DNA of 64,000 nucleotides from Mycobacterium sp. 852014-52450_SCH5900713. Lineage in GTDB: Bacteria > Actinomycetota > Actinomycetes > Mycobacteriales > Mycobacteriaceae. Below are positions 22,251-33,527 of this stretch, piece after piece. The position numbers were made by a program, and so were the translations under genes. The DNA lies in the NCBI RefSeq assembly GCF_001667075.1, contig NZ_LZIL01000078.1, forward strand, positions 124,001 through 188,000, given 5' to 3'. The notes beneath the pieces are model-generated. The model saw nothing but the letters and a program-made list of their open reading frames with translations. It had not been told where the DNA came from and searched no databases. The first letter of the stretch is position 1. The number at the start of each line of letters is the position of its first letter.

Positions 22251-23396
22251 ATGTCCCCTCATGACACTGCCGACCTGAGCGCAGCAATCCGCACCGCACT
22301 GGGGAAGGTGATCGACCCCGAGTTACGGCGCCCGATCACCGAACTCGGAATGGTCAAGAGCATTGACACCGAGCCCGACGGCGGCGTGCACGTGGCGATC
22401 TACCTGACCACCGCCGCCTGTCCGAAGAAGACCGAAATCAGCGAGCGGGTCACCCAGGCCGTCTCCGACGTTCCAGGCACCGGGGCCGTGAAAGTCACCC
22501 TCGACGTGATGAACGACGAGCAGCGCACCGAACTGCGCAAGCAGTTGCGCGGCGACGCCCGCGAGCCCGTCATCCCCTTCGCCCAGCCGAACTCGCTGAC
22601 GCGGGTCTATGCGGTCGCGTCCGGGAAGGGCGGGGTGGGCAAGTCCACCGTCACGGTCAACCTCGCCGCCGCGATGGCGGCCCGTGGACTGTCCGTCGGC
22701 GTACTCGACGCCGACATCCACGGCCATTCCATCCCCCGCATGATGGGCACCACCGACCGCCCGACCCAGGTCGAGTCGATGATCCTGCCGCCGATCGCCC
22801 ACGAGGTGAAGGTCATCTCGATCGCCCAGTTCACCGAGGGCAACACACCCGTGGTGTGGCGCGGGCCCATGCTGCACCGGGCGTTGCAACAGTTCCTGGC
22901 CGACGTCTACTGGGGCGACCTGGATGTCCTGTTGCTGGATCTGCCGCCGGGCACCGGCGACATCGCCATCTCGGTGGCTCAGCTGATCCCGAGCGCCGAG
23001 CTCATGGTCGTGACGACGCCGCAGCTGGCCGCCGCCGAGGTCGCCGAGCGGGCGGGCAGCATCGCGATGCAAACCCGGCAGCGCATCGCCGGCGTGGTGG
23101 AGAACATGTCGGGCCTCACGCTGCCGGATGGCTCGACGATGCAGGTGTTCGGCGAGGGCGGCGGCCGTCAGGTGGCCGAACGGTTGTCCCGCGCGGTCGG
23201 TGCCGACGTGCCGCTGCTGGGTCAGATCCCGCTGGACCCCGCGTTGGTGGCCGCGGGCGATTCGGGGACCCCGATCGTTTTGAGCGCGCCGGACTCCCCG
23301 GCGGGCAAGGAACTGCGCAGCGTGGCCGACAACCTGTCGTCGCGACGGCGCGGATTGGCAGGCGTGTCGCTCGGGCTCGATCCGACGCGGCGCTAG
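22251..23396 (+). CDS. mrp: Mrp/ApbC iron-sulfur cluster carrier ATPase
   Basis: P-loop ATPase that binds and hands over Fe-S clusters in the cytoplasm; 381 residues. An N-terminal MIP18/DUF59 domain (residues 1-90, VIDPELRRPITELGMV) precedes the deviant Walker A ASGKGGVGKSTVTVNLA; LLLDLPPGTGDIAISVAQL follows. The usual CPxC motif near the C-terminal end is not seen: the place reads ENMSGLTLPDG, so cluster binding may use other residues. TACACT at 22237-22242 implies a leaderless or very short-leader transcript starting at GTG 22248 or ATG 22251. Matches Rv1229c. Confidence 0.93.
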   Translation: MSPHDTADLSAAIRTALGKVIDPELRRPITELGMVKSIDTEPDGGVHVAIYLTTAACPKKTEISERVTQAVSDVPGTGAVKVTLDVMNDEQRTELRKQLRGDAREPVIPFAQPNSLTRVYAVASGKGGVGKSTVTVNLAAAMAARGLSVGVLDADIHGHSIPRMMGTTDRPTQVESMILPPIAHEVKVISIAQFTEGNTPVVWRGPMLHRALQQFLADVYWGDLDVLLLDLPPGTGDIAISVAQLIPSAELMVVTTPQLAAAEVAERAGSIAMQTRQRIAGVVENMSGLTLPDGSTMQVFGEGGGRQVAERLSRAVGADVPLLGQIPLDPALVAAGDSGTPIVLSAPDSPAGKELRSVADNLSSRRRGLAGVSLGLDPTRR

Positions 23397-23446
23397 GCCA
23401 CGGGGCGACCCATCGCCCGGCTTCGCTGCGCGCTGCGATCGCCGCG

Positions 23447-23848
23447 CTAGGTCGCGTCGGCGTCGAAGGGTGCCGGTCCCGGGGCGTGCGTCTGGGGCGC
23501 TGTCGACGGCTCCGACGGAGCGGCGGGCACCCCATTGACCGCCGGGCCCGGCCTGTCAAAGTTCCCGGTGAGGAAGGAATCGTCGCCGTCCAGCAGGTGC
23601 TTGGTCAGCGCGGCGCGCGGCGTCATCCCCCGCAGCCTCTGCAATTCGCTCAGCGGAACGCGCAGATCGTCGAACTCGGGCCCGAGGTCTTCGCGCAGCT
23701 GGGTGGTCACCCCGCTGAGGTAGTCCCGGGCCTGCCGCAGCGCGGTCGACGTCCAGCGGATGGCCCCGGGAAGTCGCTCCGGCCCGAGGACCACCAGCCC
23801 GACCACGACGAGGACCAGGATGTGCTCCCAGCTCAGGCTGCCGAACAT
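23447..23848 (-). CDS. tatB: Twin-arginine translocase subunit TatB
   Basis: 133 residues. The N-terminal helix ([22 protein letters not shown]) ends in the Gly-Pro hinge of TatA/B proteins, followed by an amphipathic helix with [15 protein letters not shown] and a Pro/Ala-rich tail. With TatA and TatC it exports folded proteins. It starts immediately after the htrA stop (stop and ATG are adjacent), so it is the last gene of a sigE-linked envelope group. Matches Rv1224. Confidence 0.94.
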   Translation of the reverse strand: MFGSLSWEHILVLVVVGLVVLGPERLPGAIRWTSTALRQARDYLSGVTTQLREDLGPEFDDLRVPLSELQRLRGMTPRAALTKHLLDGDDSFLTGNFDRPGPAVNGVPAAPSEPSTAPQTHAPGPAPFDADAT

Positions 23849-25516
<1,668 letters not shown>

Positions 25517-25550
25517 TCAACCATGGGGAGTTCGGCCAGAGGGTGTCGAG

Positions 25551-25949
25551 CTACGGACGCTTGCGCTGCTCACGGGCGTCGCGCTCAGCAAAACGGTCGG
25601 ACGACCTGGTGGTCATGTCATCGGGCGAATCATAGGGAATCTCAGCGAGCATTCCGAGCAGCGTGCTGGGTATACGGATCGGATGCGAGTCGCGCAGCGC
25701 CGCACGGGCCCGGCTCTGATCGTCGACCTCGGCCGCGCACTCGGGGCACAGCGACAGGTGGTGCGCCGCCCGAAGGTGCGCGTTCATCCGCAGCTCACCG
25801 TCGACGAACGCCGCGATGGCTTCGACGGAAAGGTGCTCGGTCGAACCGAACTGGCGCGGCGCGCCGACGGGCGCATCGCTCTGGGAGGCGAACTGTGCGG
25901 GAAGCCAGGAGAACGCGCGGCGGAAGAGATGTCCTCCTCGATCGGGCAT
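25551..25949 (-). CDS. rseA: Anti-sigma-E factor RseA
   Basis: Zinc-binding anti-sigma factor that holds SigE inactive. 132 residues with the ZAS motif His-x3-Cys-x2-Cys in HHLSLCPECAAEV. The N-terminal block FRRAFSWLPAQFASQSDAPVG is the strongly conserved part, while the C-terminal 35 residues diverge from Rv1222. The ATG at 25949 is preferred over the GTG one codon earlier because AAAGGA is 7 nt away. Sits 131 bp downstream of sigE. In M. tuberculosis RseA is degraded after PknB phosphorylation; I did not identify the Thr here. Confidence 0.93.
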   Translation of the reverse strand: MPDRGGHLFRRAFSWLPAQFASQSDAPVGAPRQFGSTEHLSVEAIAAFVDGELRMNAHLRAAHHLSLCPECAAEVDDQSRARAALRDSHPIRIPSTLLGMLAEIPYDSPDDMTTRSSDRFAERDAREQRKRP

Positions 25950-26080
25950 CACCGGGTCCTTTCGTAGCGCCTACCCCTCGAATGTAGCGCGAGGGGTGCG
26001 CAATAGCGCATCTCAAGACCACAAAACCGCTGGCTCACATCCGGGCGGCGACCCGCTGTGTCGATTCGGGAGTTCGCCGG

Positions 26081-26842
26081 CTACGCCGGCTCCGCGTGCA
26101 GTGCACCCCGGCCGGCGCCTGGATGGGCGGCCAGGTAGTCGCGAAGCGCCTGACGTCCGCGGTGGATGCGGCTGCGTACGGTCCCGAGCTTCACGCCCAG
26201 CGTCGCGCCGATCTCCTCATAGGACAGGCCTTCGATGTCGCACAGCACGACGGCGGCGCGGAACTCCGGCGGCAGCGAATCCAAAGCCGCCTGCAGGTCC
26301 GGCCCGAGCCGTGAATCGTGGTAGATCTGCTCGGGGTTGGGCTCGTCCGCGGGCACCCGCTCGTAATCCTCGGGCAGCGCCTCCATCCGGATCCGGGCGC
26401 GCCGGCGGACCATGTCGAGGAACAGGTTGGTGGTGATGCGGTGCAACCAGCCTTCGAACGTTCCGGGCTGATAGTTCTGCACGGACCGGAACACCCGGAT
26501 GAAGGTCTCCTGGGTGAGGTCCTCGGCGTCGTGCTGATTGCCGGAGAGGCGGTAGGCCAGCCGGTATACCCGGTCGGCATGCTGACGCACCAACTCGTCC
26601 CACGAGGGCATCGTGGACTTGTCCCCGGTCGCGTCGAATACCGCGGTGCCCTGCAAGCCGTCGGACGCCTCCACCCACTCGTCCGTGGGGCAGTCCTGCG
26701 CGTGCGGCATGCTGGTCGGGCCCAAAAGCGTGGTGATGATCGAATCCTCCGAATCCGTCCTGCCGAAGAGCGACAAATCGTCACCGGCGGCAACACGTAG
26801 CCGCCAGTCCGTATTCCCGTGCGCACGCGCTCCGCGATCCAT
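26081..26842 (-). CDS. sigE: ECF sigma factor SigE
   Basis: 253 residues. Sigma-2 domain: [20 protein letters not shown] with the -10 recognition segment [20 protein letters not shown]. Sigma-4 domain: [35 protein letters not shown]. The core from residue 75 on is almost identical to Rv1221 as I remember it, while the first 60 residues vary. The annotated ATG gives the full-length form; internal starts near MPSWDE could give the shorter isoforms known in M. tuberculosis. Followed by rseA, htrA and tatB on the same strand. Confidence 0.95.
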   Translation of the reverse strand: MDRGARAHGNTDWRLRVAAGDDLSLFGRTDSEDSIITTLLGPTSMPHAQDCPTDEWVEASDGLQGTAVFDATGDKSTMPSWDELVRQHADRVYRLAYRLSGNQHDAEDLTQETFIRVFRSVQNYQPGTFEGWLHRITTNLFLDMVRRRARIRMEALPEDYERVPADEPNPEQIYHDSRLGPDLQAALDSLPPEFRAAVVLCDIEGLSYEEIGATLGVKLGTVRSRIHRGRQALRDYLAAHPGAGRGALHAEPA

Positions 26843-26886
26843 AGGGACACCGTCGCGTATCGGCGTATGTGCGGTATATGAACAGT

Positions 26887-26902
26887 CTGAGCTGAGGCTG
26901 AG
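26887..26902 (-). promoter_or_regulatory. Triple CTCAG repeat upstream of sigE
   Basis: Three CTGAG units on the plus strand (26887-26891, 26892-26896, 26898-26902), so CTCAG direct repeats on the sigE strand, 45-60 bp before the sigE start. MprA is known to bind loosely conserved direct repeats in the sigE promoter, and this cluster is a candidate for such a site. Confidence 0.4.
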
Positions 26903-27044
26903 AAACCGTATCGTTACCAGCGCTGTCCAGGAGATATCCGCCGCGGCGTGAGCTTAAACGCAGCGACCTCGCCGGGCGTGTCGTAACGGTGCAGCTTAGG
27001 CGCGCCATGCCGGGGTGCGCACCGAAGTGGAATACGCTGCGGGC

Positions 27045-27713
27045 ATGGACGGCACCGACGCAGAAACCCCCGGCCAGCCGGCGCCCAGTCGAGCCGAATC
27101 CCTGTTCGCGCACGCCGAGGGGTCGATCTCCGAAGACTCGTTGCTGGCGGCCGCTCGCGAGCGTGCCGTGGACATCGGCGCGGGCGCGGTGACGCCCGCG
27201 GTGGGTGCGCTGCTGAGCCTGCTGACCAAGCTCAGCGGCGGGAAGGCCGTCGCGGAGGTGGGCACCGGCGCCGGGGTCAGTGGGTTGTGGTTGCTCTCCG
27301 GCATGAGCGACGACGGCGTCTTGACGACGATCGACATCGAGCCCGAGTATCTGCGGCTCGCCAAGCAAGCCTTCTCCGAAGCCGGCATCGGGCCGTCGCG
27401 CACCCGGCTGATCAGCGGCCGGGCCCAAGATGTCCTCACCCGCCTCGCCGACGAGTCCTACGACCTGGTGTTCGTGGACGCGGACCCGGTTGACCAGCCG
27501 GACTACGTCGTCGAGGGCGTGCGGCTGCTGCGACCCGGCGGCGTCATCGTGGTACACCGCGCGGCCCTCGGCGGGCGAGCCGGCGATCCCGCCGCCCGCG
27601 ACGCCGAGGTGGTCGCGGTGCGGGAAGCTGCGCGACTCATCGCCGAGGACGAGCGGCTCACCCCGGCCCTGGTTCCGCTCGGCGACGGCATTTTGGCCGC
27701 CGTGCGCGACTGA
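27045..27713 (+). CDS. SAM-dependent O-methyltransferase (Rv1220c-like)
   Basis: 222 residues of the catechol/caffeoyl-CoA O-methyltransferase fold: [18 protein letters not shown] binds [13 protein letters not shown] is motif [19 protein letters not shown] carries the acidic metal-binding motif. Substrate unknown. TACGCT ends 6 nt before the ATG at 27045, so a leaderless start there is preferred to the GTG at 27015. Divergent from sigE. Confidence 0.9.
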   Translation: MDGTDAETPGQPAPSRAESLFAHAEGSISEDSLLAAARERAVDIGAGAVTPAVGALLSLLTKLSGGKAVAEVGTGAGVSGLWLLSGMSDDGVLTTIDIEPEYLRLAKQAFSEAGIGPSRTRLISGRAQDVLTRLADESYDLVFVDADPVDQPDYVVEGVRLLRPGGVIVVHRAALGGRAGDPAARDAEVVAVREAARLIAEDERLTPALVPLGDGILAAVRD

Positions 27714-27719
27714 TCTGGC

Positions 27720-27873
27720 GGTGGCGACCCGCCGCGCCCGGCGACGCCGCGCTCGCGATCGCCACTGACCCGATGGTGGCGACCCGCCGCGCCCGGCGAC
27801 GCCGCGCTTGCGATCGCCACTGACCCGATGGTGGCGACCCGCCGCGCCCGGCGACGCCGCGCTTGCGATCGCC
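27720..27873 (+). repeat. 55-bp tandem repeat, 2.8 copies (MIRU/VNTR-like)
   Basis: Copies begin at 27720, 27775 and 27830 (GGTGGCGACCCGCCGCGCCC), with an exact 55-bp period and almost no differences between units; the last copy is about 44 bp. Each unit is bounded by near-inverted ends, GTGGCGA and TCGCCAC, so single strands could fold. It lies directly after the methyltransferase stop. Copy number is likely to differ between strains. Confidence 0.9.
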
Positions 27874-27900
27874 TTTATGAATTCTTGACTCGCTACCTCC

Positions 27901-27946
27901 TTGACTTGAGACTGAACGTGCGTTTAATGTCCTGAACATGCGTTCA
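27901..27946 (+). promoter_or_regulatory. Promoter and twin operators of the TetR/ABC operon
   Basis: TTGACT (27901-27906) and TAATGT (27925-27930) are 18 bp apart, and TAATGT ends 7 nt before the ATG, the leaderless pattern. Two imperfect palindromes lie 20 bp apart centre to centre: TGAACGTGCGTTTA (27913-27926), overlapping the -10, and TGAACATGCGTTCA (27933-27946), which contains the start codon. Both fit an operator TGAAC-N4-GTTCA for the TetR protein itself. Confidence 0.6.
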
Positions 27947-28576
27947 GCCGACCTGACCGCCGCCGCCCGGATCCGGGACGCGGCCATCGAGCAGTTCGGC
28001 GAGTCCGGGTTCGGCGTGGGGCTGCGCGCGATCGCCGAGGCGGCGGGGGTGAGCGCCGCGCTGGTCATTCACCACTTCGGCTCCAAGGAGGGACTGCGCA
28101 AGGCGTGTGACGATTACATCGCCGACGAGATCCGCAACAGCAAGTCCGAGACGATCAGGTCGAACGACCCGGCAACCTGGTTCGCGCAAATGGCCGAGAT
28201 CGAGAGTTACGCCCCGATGATGGCGTACCTGGTACGCAGCATGCAGACCGGTGGCGACCTCGCGAAGATGTTGTGGCGCAGGATGATCGACAACGCCGAG
28301 GAGTACATGGAGGAAGGCGTGCGGGCCGGGACGATCAAGCCCAGCCGCGATCCGAAAGCCAGGGCCAAGTATCTCGGCATCACCGGAGGCGGGGGCTTCC
28401 TGCTCTATCTGCAGATGCACGACACACCAACCGATTTGCGCGCGGTCCTGCGTGACTACTCCAGAGACATGATCCTGCCCGCGCTCGAGATCTACACCGA
28501 AGGACTGATGGTCGACCGCACCATGTATGACGCATTCCTGGCCGCAGATGATCAAGGAGAAAACCATGCCAGTTGA
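27938..28576 (+). CDS. TetR-family repressor (Rv1219c-like)
   Basis: 212 residues. N-terminal helix-turn-helix: [19 protein letters not shown] then [25 protein letters not shown]. The C-terminal ligand-binding half is specific to the Rv1219c group. It begins the efflux operon: the next gene overlaps it by 11 bp. Two palindromes at its promoter, one covering the start codon, indicate autorepression. In M. tuberculosis Rv1219c represses Rv1218c-1217c. Confidence 0.92.
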   Translation: MRSADLTAAARIRDAAIEQFGESGFGVGLRAIAEAAGVSAALVIHHFGSKEGLRKACDDYIADEIRNSKSETIRSNDPATWFAQMAEIESYAPMMAYLVRSMQTGGDLAKMLWRRMIDNAEEYMEEGVRAGTIKPSRDPKARAKYLGITGGGGFLLYLQMHDTPTDLRAVLRDYSRDMILPALEIYTEGLMVDRTMYDAFLAADDQGENHAS

Positions 28577-29480
28577 CAAGATCGCGCCCATCGAAATTCA
28601 CCATCTGACAAAGAACTTCGGAGCGGTGCGGGCGCTGGACGGCCTGGACCTCACCGTGGGCGAAGGCGAAGTGCACGGCTTCCTCGGCCCCAACGGCGCC
28701 GGGAAGTCGACGACCATCCGCATCCTGCTGGGTCTGGTCAAGGCGGACGGCGGCAGCGTGCGGCTGCTGGGCGGCGACCCGTGGACCGACGCGGTCGCCC
28801 TGCACCGCCAGATCGCCTATGTGCCCGGCGATGTCACGCTGTGGCCGACGCTGACCGGTGGTGAGACCATCGACCTGCTGGCCCGGATGCGCGGCGGCAT
28901 CGACCGCAAGCGTCGCGACGAGCTGATCGAGCGCTTCGCCCTCGATCCACACAAGAAGGCGCGGACCTATTCGAAGGGCAACCGGCAAAAGGTCTCGCTG
29001 ATCTCCGCCTTCTCGTCGCGGGCCCGCCTTTTGCTGTTGGACGAGCCCAGCAGCGGCCTGGACCCCTTGATGGAGAACGTCTTTCAGCAGTGCGTTGCCG
29101 AGGCGCGCGACCGCGGCGCGACGGTGTTGTTGTCCAGTCACATCCTCGCCGAGACCGAAGCGCTGTGCGAAAGGGTGACCATCATCCGGGCCGGCAAAGC
29201 CGTCGAGAGCGGGACCCTGGACTCGATGCGGCATCTCAGCCGCACCTCGATCAAGGCCGAAATGACCGGCGATCCCGGGGACCTCACTCGCATCAAGGGG
29301 GTCGAGGACGTCACCGTCGAGGGCACCATCCTGCGCGCTCAGGTCGACGGCGAAAGCCTCGGGGAACTCATCCGGGCACTCGGCGACGCCGGCGTGCGCA
29401 GCCTCGTCAGCCAGCCGCCGACGCTCGAGGAACTCTTCCTGCGCCACTACGACACGGCGGACCAGGTTTCCGCATCATGA
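28566..29480 (+). CDS. Drug-efflux ABC ATPase (Rv1218c-like)
   Basis: 304 residues. Walker [11 protein letters not shown]-loop region [15 protein letters not shown], signature [11 protein letters not shown] (degenerate SKGN in place of LSGG), Walker [14 protein letters not shown], switch His LSSHILAE, then a C-terminal DUF4162-like tail. The ATG at 28566 has AAGGAGAAAACC directly upstream and overlaps the tetR end by 11 bp. It ends in an ATGA overlap with the permease. In M. tuberculosis the pair raises tolerance to several unrelated drugs. Confidence 0.93.
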   Translation: MPVDKIAPIEIHHLTKNFGAVRALDGLDLTVGEGEVHGFLGPNGAGKSTTIRILLGLVKADGGSVRLLGGDPWTDAVALHRQIAYVPGDVTLWPTLTGGETIDLLARMRGGIDRKRRDELIERFALDPHKKARTYSKGNRQKVSLISAFSSRARLLLLDEPSSGLDPLMENVFQQCVAEARDRGATVLLSSHILAETEALCERVTIIRAGKAVESGTLDSMRHLSRTSIKAEMTGDPGDLTRIKGVEDVTVEGTILRAQVDGESLGELIRALGDAGVRSLVSQPPTLEELFLRHYDTADQVSAS

Positions 29481-31120
29481 GCACCGCAACCTTGGATCGC
29501 TCAAACCGCCCGGCGTACCCCGCGCCGCAACGCGGTTCGAACTTCGCCGGAACGCTGGGGATGCTGCGGCTCTACTTGCGCCGCGACCGAATCTCGCTGC
29601 CGCTGTGGGTGTTCCTGCTGTCGGTGCCGCTGGCAACGGTGTACGTCGGCAGCATCGAAAAGGTCTACCCCACCCAGGCCGCCCGGGCCGGCTTCGCCGC
29701 TTCCATCATGGCCAGCCCGGCGCAGCGCGCGCTCTACGGACAGGTCTACAACGACAGCCTTGGCGCCGTTGGCATTTGGAAGGCAGGGATGTTCCACCTG
29801 CTGATCGCGGTGGCCGTCATCCTGACCGTCATCCGGCACACCCGGGCCGACGAGGAGGCGGGCCGAACCGAACTCGTGGACTCGACCGCCGTCGGCCGCT
29901 ATGCCAGCCTCACCGCCGCGCTGCTGTTGTCGTTCGGGGCCTCCATCGCCACCGGCGTGATCGGTGCGGCGGGACTGCTCACCACCGACGTCCCCGCCGG
30001 TGGGTCGCTCGCGTTCGGTGCGGCGCTGGCCTGCTCCGGCCTGGTGTTCGCCGCCGTCGCCGCGGTGACCGCGCAACTGTCCCCGAGCGCGCGGTTCGCG
30101 CGCGGCGCCGCGTTCGCGGTTCTGGCGGCCGCCTTCACGCTGCGCGCCGTCGGTGACGCCGGTTCCGGTGCGCTGTCGTGGCTTTCGCCACTGGGGTGGT
30201 CCTTGCAGGTCCGGCCGTACGCCGGCGATCACTGGTCCGTATTGACGCTGCATCTGACGACAGCCGTGGCGCTCACCGCGGTGGCATACCGGCTGCTCGC
30301 CGGCCGTGACGTCGGTGCCGGGCTCTTTGCCGAACGCCCCGGCCCCGGCTCGGCCGCGCCCGCGCTGGGCAATGTGTTCGGGCTGGCCTGGCGATTGGAC
30401 CGTGGTGCGCTCCTGCTCTGGACCGTGGGGCTGTGTCTGTATGGCGTCTTGATGGGCAGTGTGGTGCACGGCATCGGCGACGAGCTCGGAGGCAGCGACG
30501 CCGCCCGCGACATCGTCGTCCGGATGGGCGGTACCAGCGCCTTGGAGGAGGCCTTCATCGCCGTCGCGTTCACGATGATGGGGATGGCGGCCGCCGCATT
30601 CGCCGTCTCGCTGACGCTGCGATTGCACCAGGAGGAAGCGGGCCAACGCGCCGAAGCGACGCTGGCCGGTGCGGTGTCGAGAGCCCGCTGGCTGGCGAGC
30701 CACCTGCTGGCGGCATTGGTCGGATCCTCGGTGGCGATGCTGGTCAGCGGTTTGGCCGGCGGCCTGGTCTACGGCGCCGCCGCCGGCGACGTCGGCGGCA
30801 AGGTGGCTGTCGTGGTGGCAAGCGCGGCCGTGCAACTGCCCGCAGTCTGGTTGTTGTCCGCGGTGACGGTCGGCTTATTCGGCCTGGCACCACGATTCAC
30901 GCCCGTGGCTTGGGGTGTTCTGGTGGGATTCATCGCCCTATACCTGATCGGTTCGTTGGCCGGGTTCTCGCAATGGTTGCTCGACCTGGAACCGTTCGCC
31001 CACATTCCCCGGGTCGGCGCGGGTTTCACCGCCACGTCACTGCTGTGGCTATTGGCCATTGACGCCGCACTCGTTACCCTCGGTGTCATGGGCTTCCGAC
31101 GCCGCGATCTGCGTGGTTAG
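29477..31120 (+). CDS. Drug-efflux ABC permease (Rv1217c-like)
   Basis: 547 residues with about twelve hydrophobic segments in two similar halves: [20 protein letters not shown] near the N-terminus and a second half beginning about residue 300 ([19 protein letters not shown]). No ATPase domain; the ATPase is the preceding gene, which overlaps it by 4 bp. The frame is open far upstream, but that part lies inside the ATPase gene. Length is close to Rv1217c (548). Confidence 0.92.
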   Translation: MSTATLDRSNRPAYPAPQRGSNFAGTLGMLRLYLRRDRISLPLWVFLLSVPLATVYVGSIEKVYPTQAARAGFAASIMASPAQRALYGQVYNDSLGAVGIWKAGMFHLLIAVAVILTVIRHTRADEEAGRTELVDSTAVGRYASLTAALLLSFGASIATGVIGAAGLLTTDVPAGGSLAFGAALACSGLVFAAVAAVTAQLSPSARFARGAAFAVLAAAFTLRAVGDAGSGALSWLSPLGWSLQVRPYAGDHWSVLTLHLTTAVALTAVAYRLLAGRDVGAGLFAERPGPGSAAPALGNVFGLAWRLDRGALLLWTVGLCLYGVLMGSVVHGIGDELGGSDAARDIVVRMGGTSALEEAFIAVAFTMMGMAAAAFAVSLTLRLHQEEAGQRAEATLAGAVSRARWLASHLLAALVGSSVAMLVSGLAGGLVYGAAAGDVGGKVAVVVASAAVQLPAVWLLSAVTVGLFGLAPRFTPVAWGVLVGFIALYLIGSLAGFSQWLLDLEPFAHIPRVGAGFTATSLLWLLAIDAALVTLGVMGFRRRDLRG

Positions 31121-31127
31121 GAGCGCT

Positions 31128-31802
31128 GTGAAAACCGGTCTTCGCGTGACGGTGCAATCGATCTGGGGAATCCTCTCTTTCGGCTTGATCCTCTTCCTGC
31201 CCGCCGGCACGTTGCGTTATTGGCAGGCATGGGTTTTCATCGCCGTGTTCATGGCGGCAACGATCGTCCCCGTCGTCTACCTGGCGCGCAACAATCCCGC
31301 GGCCCTGCAGCGCCGCATGAAGGCGGGCCCGCGGGCCGAACCCCGGGCGGCCCAGAAATTCATCATCACCGGCTCGTTCCTGGTCCTATTCGCGGCGATG
31401 GTGCTCAGCGCGGTCGATCACCGGTTCGGCTGGTCGTCCGTGCCGGCGTGGCTGTCCGTGCTCGGCGATGTCCTGGTGGCGGCGGGGCTCGGGATCGCCA
31501 TGCTGGTGATCGTCCAAAACGGTTACGCCGCGGCCACTATCACAGTGGAGTCAGGCCAGACACTGGTGTCCGATGGCTTCTATCGATTCGTGCGCCACCC
31601 CATGTATGTCGGGAACGTGGTCATGATGATCGGCATGCCGTTGGGGCTCGGCTCCTACTGGGCGTTGCTCTTGGTCATCCCGGGCTGCATCCTGCTCGCC
31701 CTCCGCATCCTCGACGAGGAAACGCTCCTCACCCAGGAGTTGACCGGGTATCGCGAATACCGGCAACGGGTGCGCTATCGGTTGGTTCCCTACATCTGGT
31801 AA
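31128..31802 (+). CDS. Isoprenylcysteine carboxyl methyltransferase-family membrane protein (Rv1216c-like)
   Basis: 224 residues, about five helices. The C-terminal half holds the ICMT/PEMT-type motif: GFYRFVRHPMYVGNVVMMIG followed by LRILDEETLLTQELTGYREY, which binds SAM at the membrane surface. The methyl acceptor is unknown. The GTG at 31128 starts 8 nt after the permease stop with TTAGGAG 5 nt before it, so it is probably the last gene of the efflux operon. Confidence 0.9.
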   Translation: MKTGLRVTVQSIWGILSFGLILFLPAGTLRYWQAWVFIAVFMAATIVPVVYLARNNPAALQRRMKAGPRAEPRAAQKFIITGSFLVLFAAMVLSAVDHRFGWSSVPAWLSVLGDVLVAAGLGIAMLVIVQNGYAAATITVESGQTLVSDGFYRFVRHPMYVGNVVMMIGMPLGLGSYWALLLVIPGCILLALRILDEETLLTQELTGYREYRQRVRYRLVPYIW

Positions 31803-31832
31803 CGGCCGGGCCGACGCGCCTAGGGTATTCGC

Positions 31833-33518
31833 GTGGCCCGAAATCCCGCGCCCGCGCGAGATCGGCCGTGGCGACGCCCCGGCGCGCTCCGGTACGCGAT
31901 GAGCCGGATACGCGGCGTCGCCAAGCCACCCGTCACGGTGACCGATCCACCGGCCGACCTTGACGTCGAACGCGATGTAGGCGTGCCGACGCGCGACGGA
32001 ACGGTATTGCGGGTCAACGTTTTCCGGCAGTGCGATACCGGTGCTCGACCGGTGATTCTGAGCATCCACCCCTACGGCAAGGACAATCTGCCGAGGCGGC
32101 GCGGCAACAGGTGGACGTTCTCCATGCAGTACCGGATCCTGCGCCAGCCGCGACCGGTGCGCTTCTCGGCGCTGACCGGCTGGGAGGCGCCCGATCCCGC
32201 GTGGTGGACAGCGCAGGGCTTCGTCATGGTGAATGCCGATTCGCGCGGCTGTGGTCGCTCCGACGGAAACGGGCGCCTGTTGTCGCGCCAGGAGGCCGAG
32301 GACACCTACGACCTGGTGCAGTGGATCGCCGGACAGCCATGGAGCGATGGACGCGTCGTCATGCTCGGGGTGTCGTACCTGGCCATCAGCCAGTACGCGG
32401 TCGCCGCGCTGCAGCCGCCGGCACTACGGGCGATCTGCCCGTGGGAAGGCTTCACCGACGCCTACCGTGACCTGACCTTCCCGGGCGGCGTTCGCGAGAC
32501 CGGGTTCACCAGGGTGTGGTCGCGAAACGTGCGACGCGACACCCGGCAGGCCTACGACCTGGAACGGATGCAGGACGCCCACCTCTTGCGCGATGAGTTC
32601 TGGCGTTCGCTGGTCCCGGACCTCTCCGCGATCAAGGTGCCCATGCTGGTGTGCGGCAGCTTCTCCGACAACAACCTGCACAGCCGCGGCTCCATCCGCG
32701 CGTTCACGCACGCCGGCTCCAGCCACGCCCGCCTCTACACCCACCGCGCCGGCAAGTGGGCGACCTTTTACTCCAAGCCCGCGCTGACCGAGCAATTGCG
32801 GTTCTTCCGCGGAGTGCTGGACGGGGTGCCCGCTTCCCGCAGCGTCCGCCTCGAGGTCCGCGAAGACCGCGACACCGTCGCAGCAGTGCGCGAAGAGGCC
32901 GAATGGCCGCTGGCGCGCACCCATTGGCGCCCAATGTATTTGGCCGAGGGTGGACTGCTGACCGCCCAGCGGTCATCGGAGGAAAGTGGCATCACGTTCG
33001 GAACCCGCTCCGGCGCAGCAGCTTTCAGCTGGACCGTCCCGGCGGATATCGAGCTGACCGGCCCGATGGCGGCGCGGCTGTGGATCGAGCTGGACGGCTG
33101 CGACGACGCCAACCTGTTCGTCGGCGTGGAGAAGTGGCGTGACGGACGGTTTGTCGCATTCGAAGGCTCCTATGGCTACGGCCGCGATCGGGTGAGCACC
33201 GGTTGGCAGCGAGTCTCGCTGCGTGCGCTGGACGCCGATCTTTCGCGGCCGTGGGAACCCGTCGCGGCGTGCACAAACCCGCGACCCGTCGCCGCGCACG
33301 AGGTCGTCGAGGTCAACGTGGCGCTGGGCCCGTCCGCGACACTGTTCCGCGCCGGTGAGCAGCTGCGCTTGGTGGTCGCAGGGCGCTGGTTGTCCCCGAG
33401 GAACCCGCTCACCGGCCAGCTCCCCGCGGCCTATGCCGGCTCGCCGCGCGGCCGCGTCAAGCTGCACTGGGGCCCGCGCTACGACGCGCATCTGCTGATC
33501 CCGGAGATCCCCGGGTAG
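31833..33518 (+). CDS. CocE/NonD-type X-Pro dipeptidyl-peptidase-like hydrolase (Rv1215c-like)
   Basis: 561 residues. An N-terminal alpha/beta-hydrolase domain carries the nucleophile Ser in VVMLGVSYLAISQYAV (usual GxSYxG, here GVSYLA). An Asp candidate lies in GSFSDNNLHSRG. The C-terminal jelly-roll PepX domain starts near residue 400 (AFSWTVPADIELTGPMAARLW). Acyl ester or amide substrate unknown. TAGGGT ends 6 nt before the GTG, the leaderless pattern, so it is transcribed separately from the efflux operon. Same length as Rv1215c. Confidence 0.9.
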   Translation: MARNPAPARDRPWRRPGALRYAMSRIRGVAKPPVTVTDPPADLDVERDVGVPTRDGTVLRVNVFRQCDTGARPVILSIHPYGKDNLPRRRGNRWTFSMQYRILRQPRPVRFSALTGWEAPDPAWWTAQGFVMVNADSRGCGRSDGNGRLLSRQEAEDTYDLVQWIAGQPWSDGRVVMLGVSYLAISQYAVAALQPPALRAICPWEGFTDAYRDLTFPGGVRETGFTRVWSRNVRRDTRQAYDLERMQDAHLLRDEFWRSLVPDLSAIKVPMLVCGSFSDNNLHSRGSIRAFTHAGSSHARLYTHRAGKWATFYSKPALTEQLRFFRGVLDGVPASRSVRLEVREDRDTVAAVREEAEWPLARTHWRPMYLAEGGLLTAQRSSEESGITFGTRSGAAAFSWTVPADIELTGPMAARLWIELDGCDDANLFVGVEKWRDGRFVAFEGSYGYGRDRVSTGWQRVSLRALDADLSRPWEPVAACTNPRPVAAHEVVEVNVALGPSATLFRAGEQLRLVVAGRWLSPRNPLTGQLPAAYAGSPRGRVKLHWGPRYDAHLLIPEIPG

Positions 33519-33527
33519 CACGGGGCA

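Noticed and set aside
27720-27873. CRISPR array
   Set aside because: Units are directly joined with no variable spacers, and no cas genes are present.
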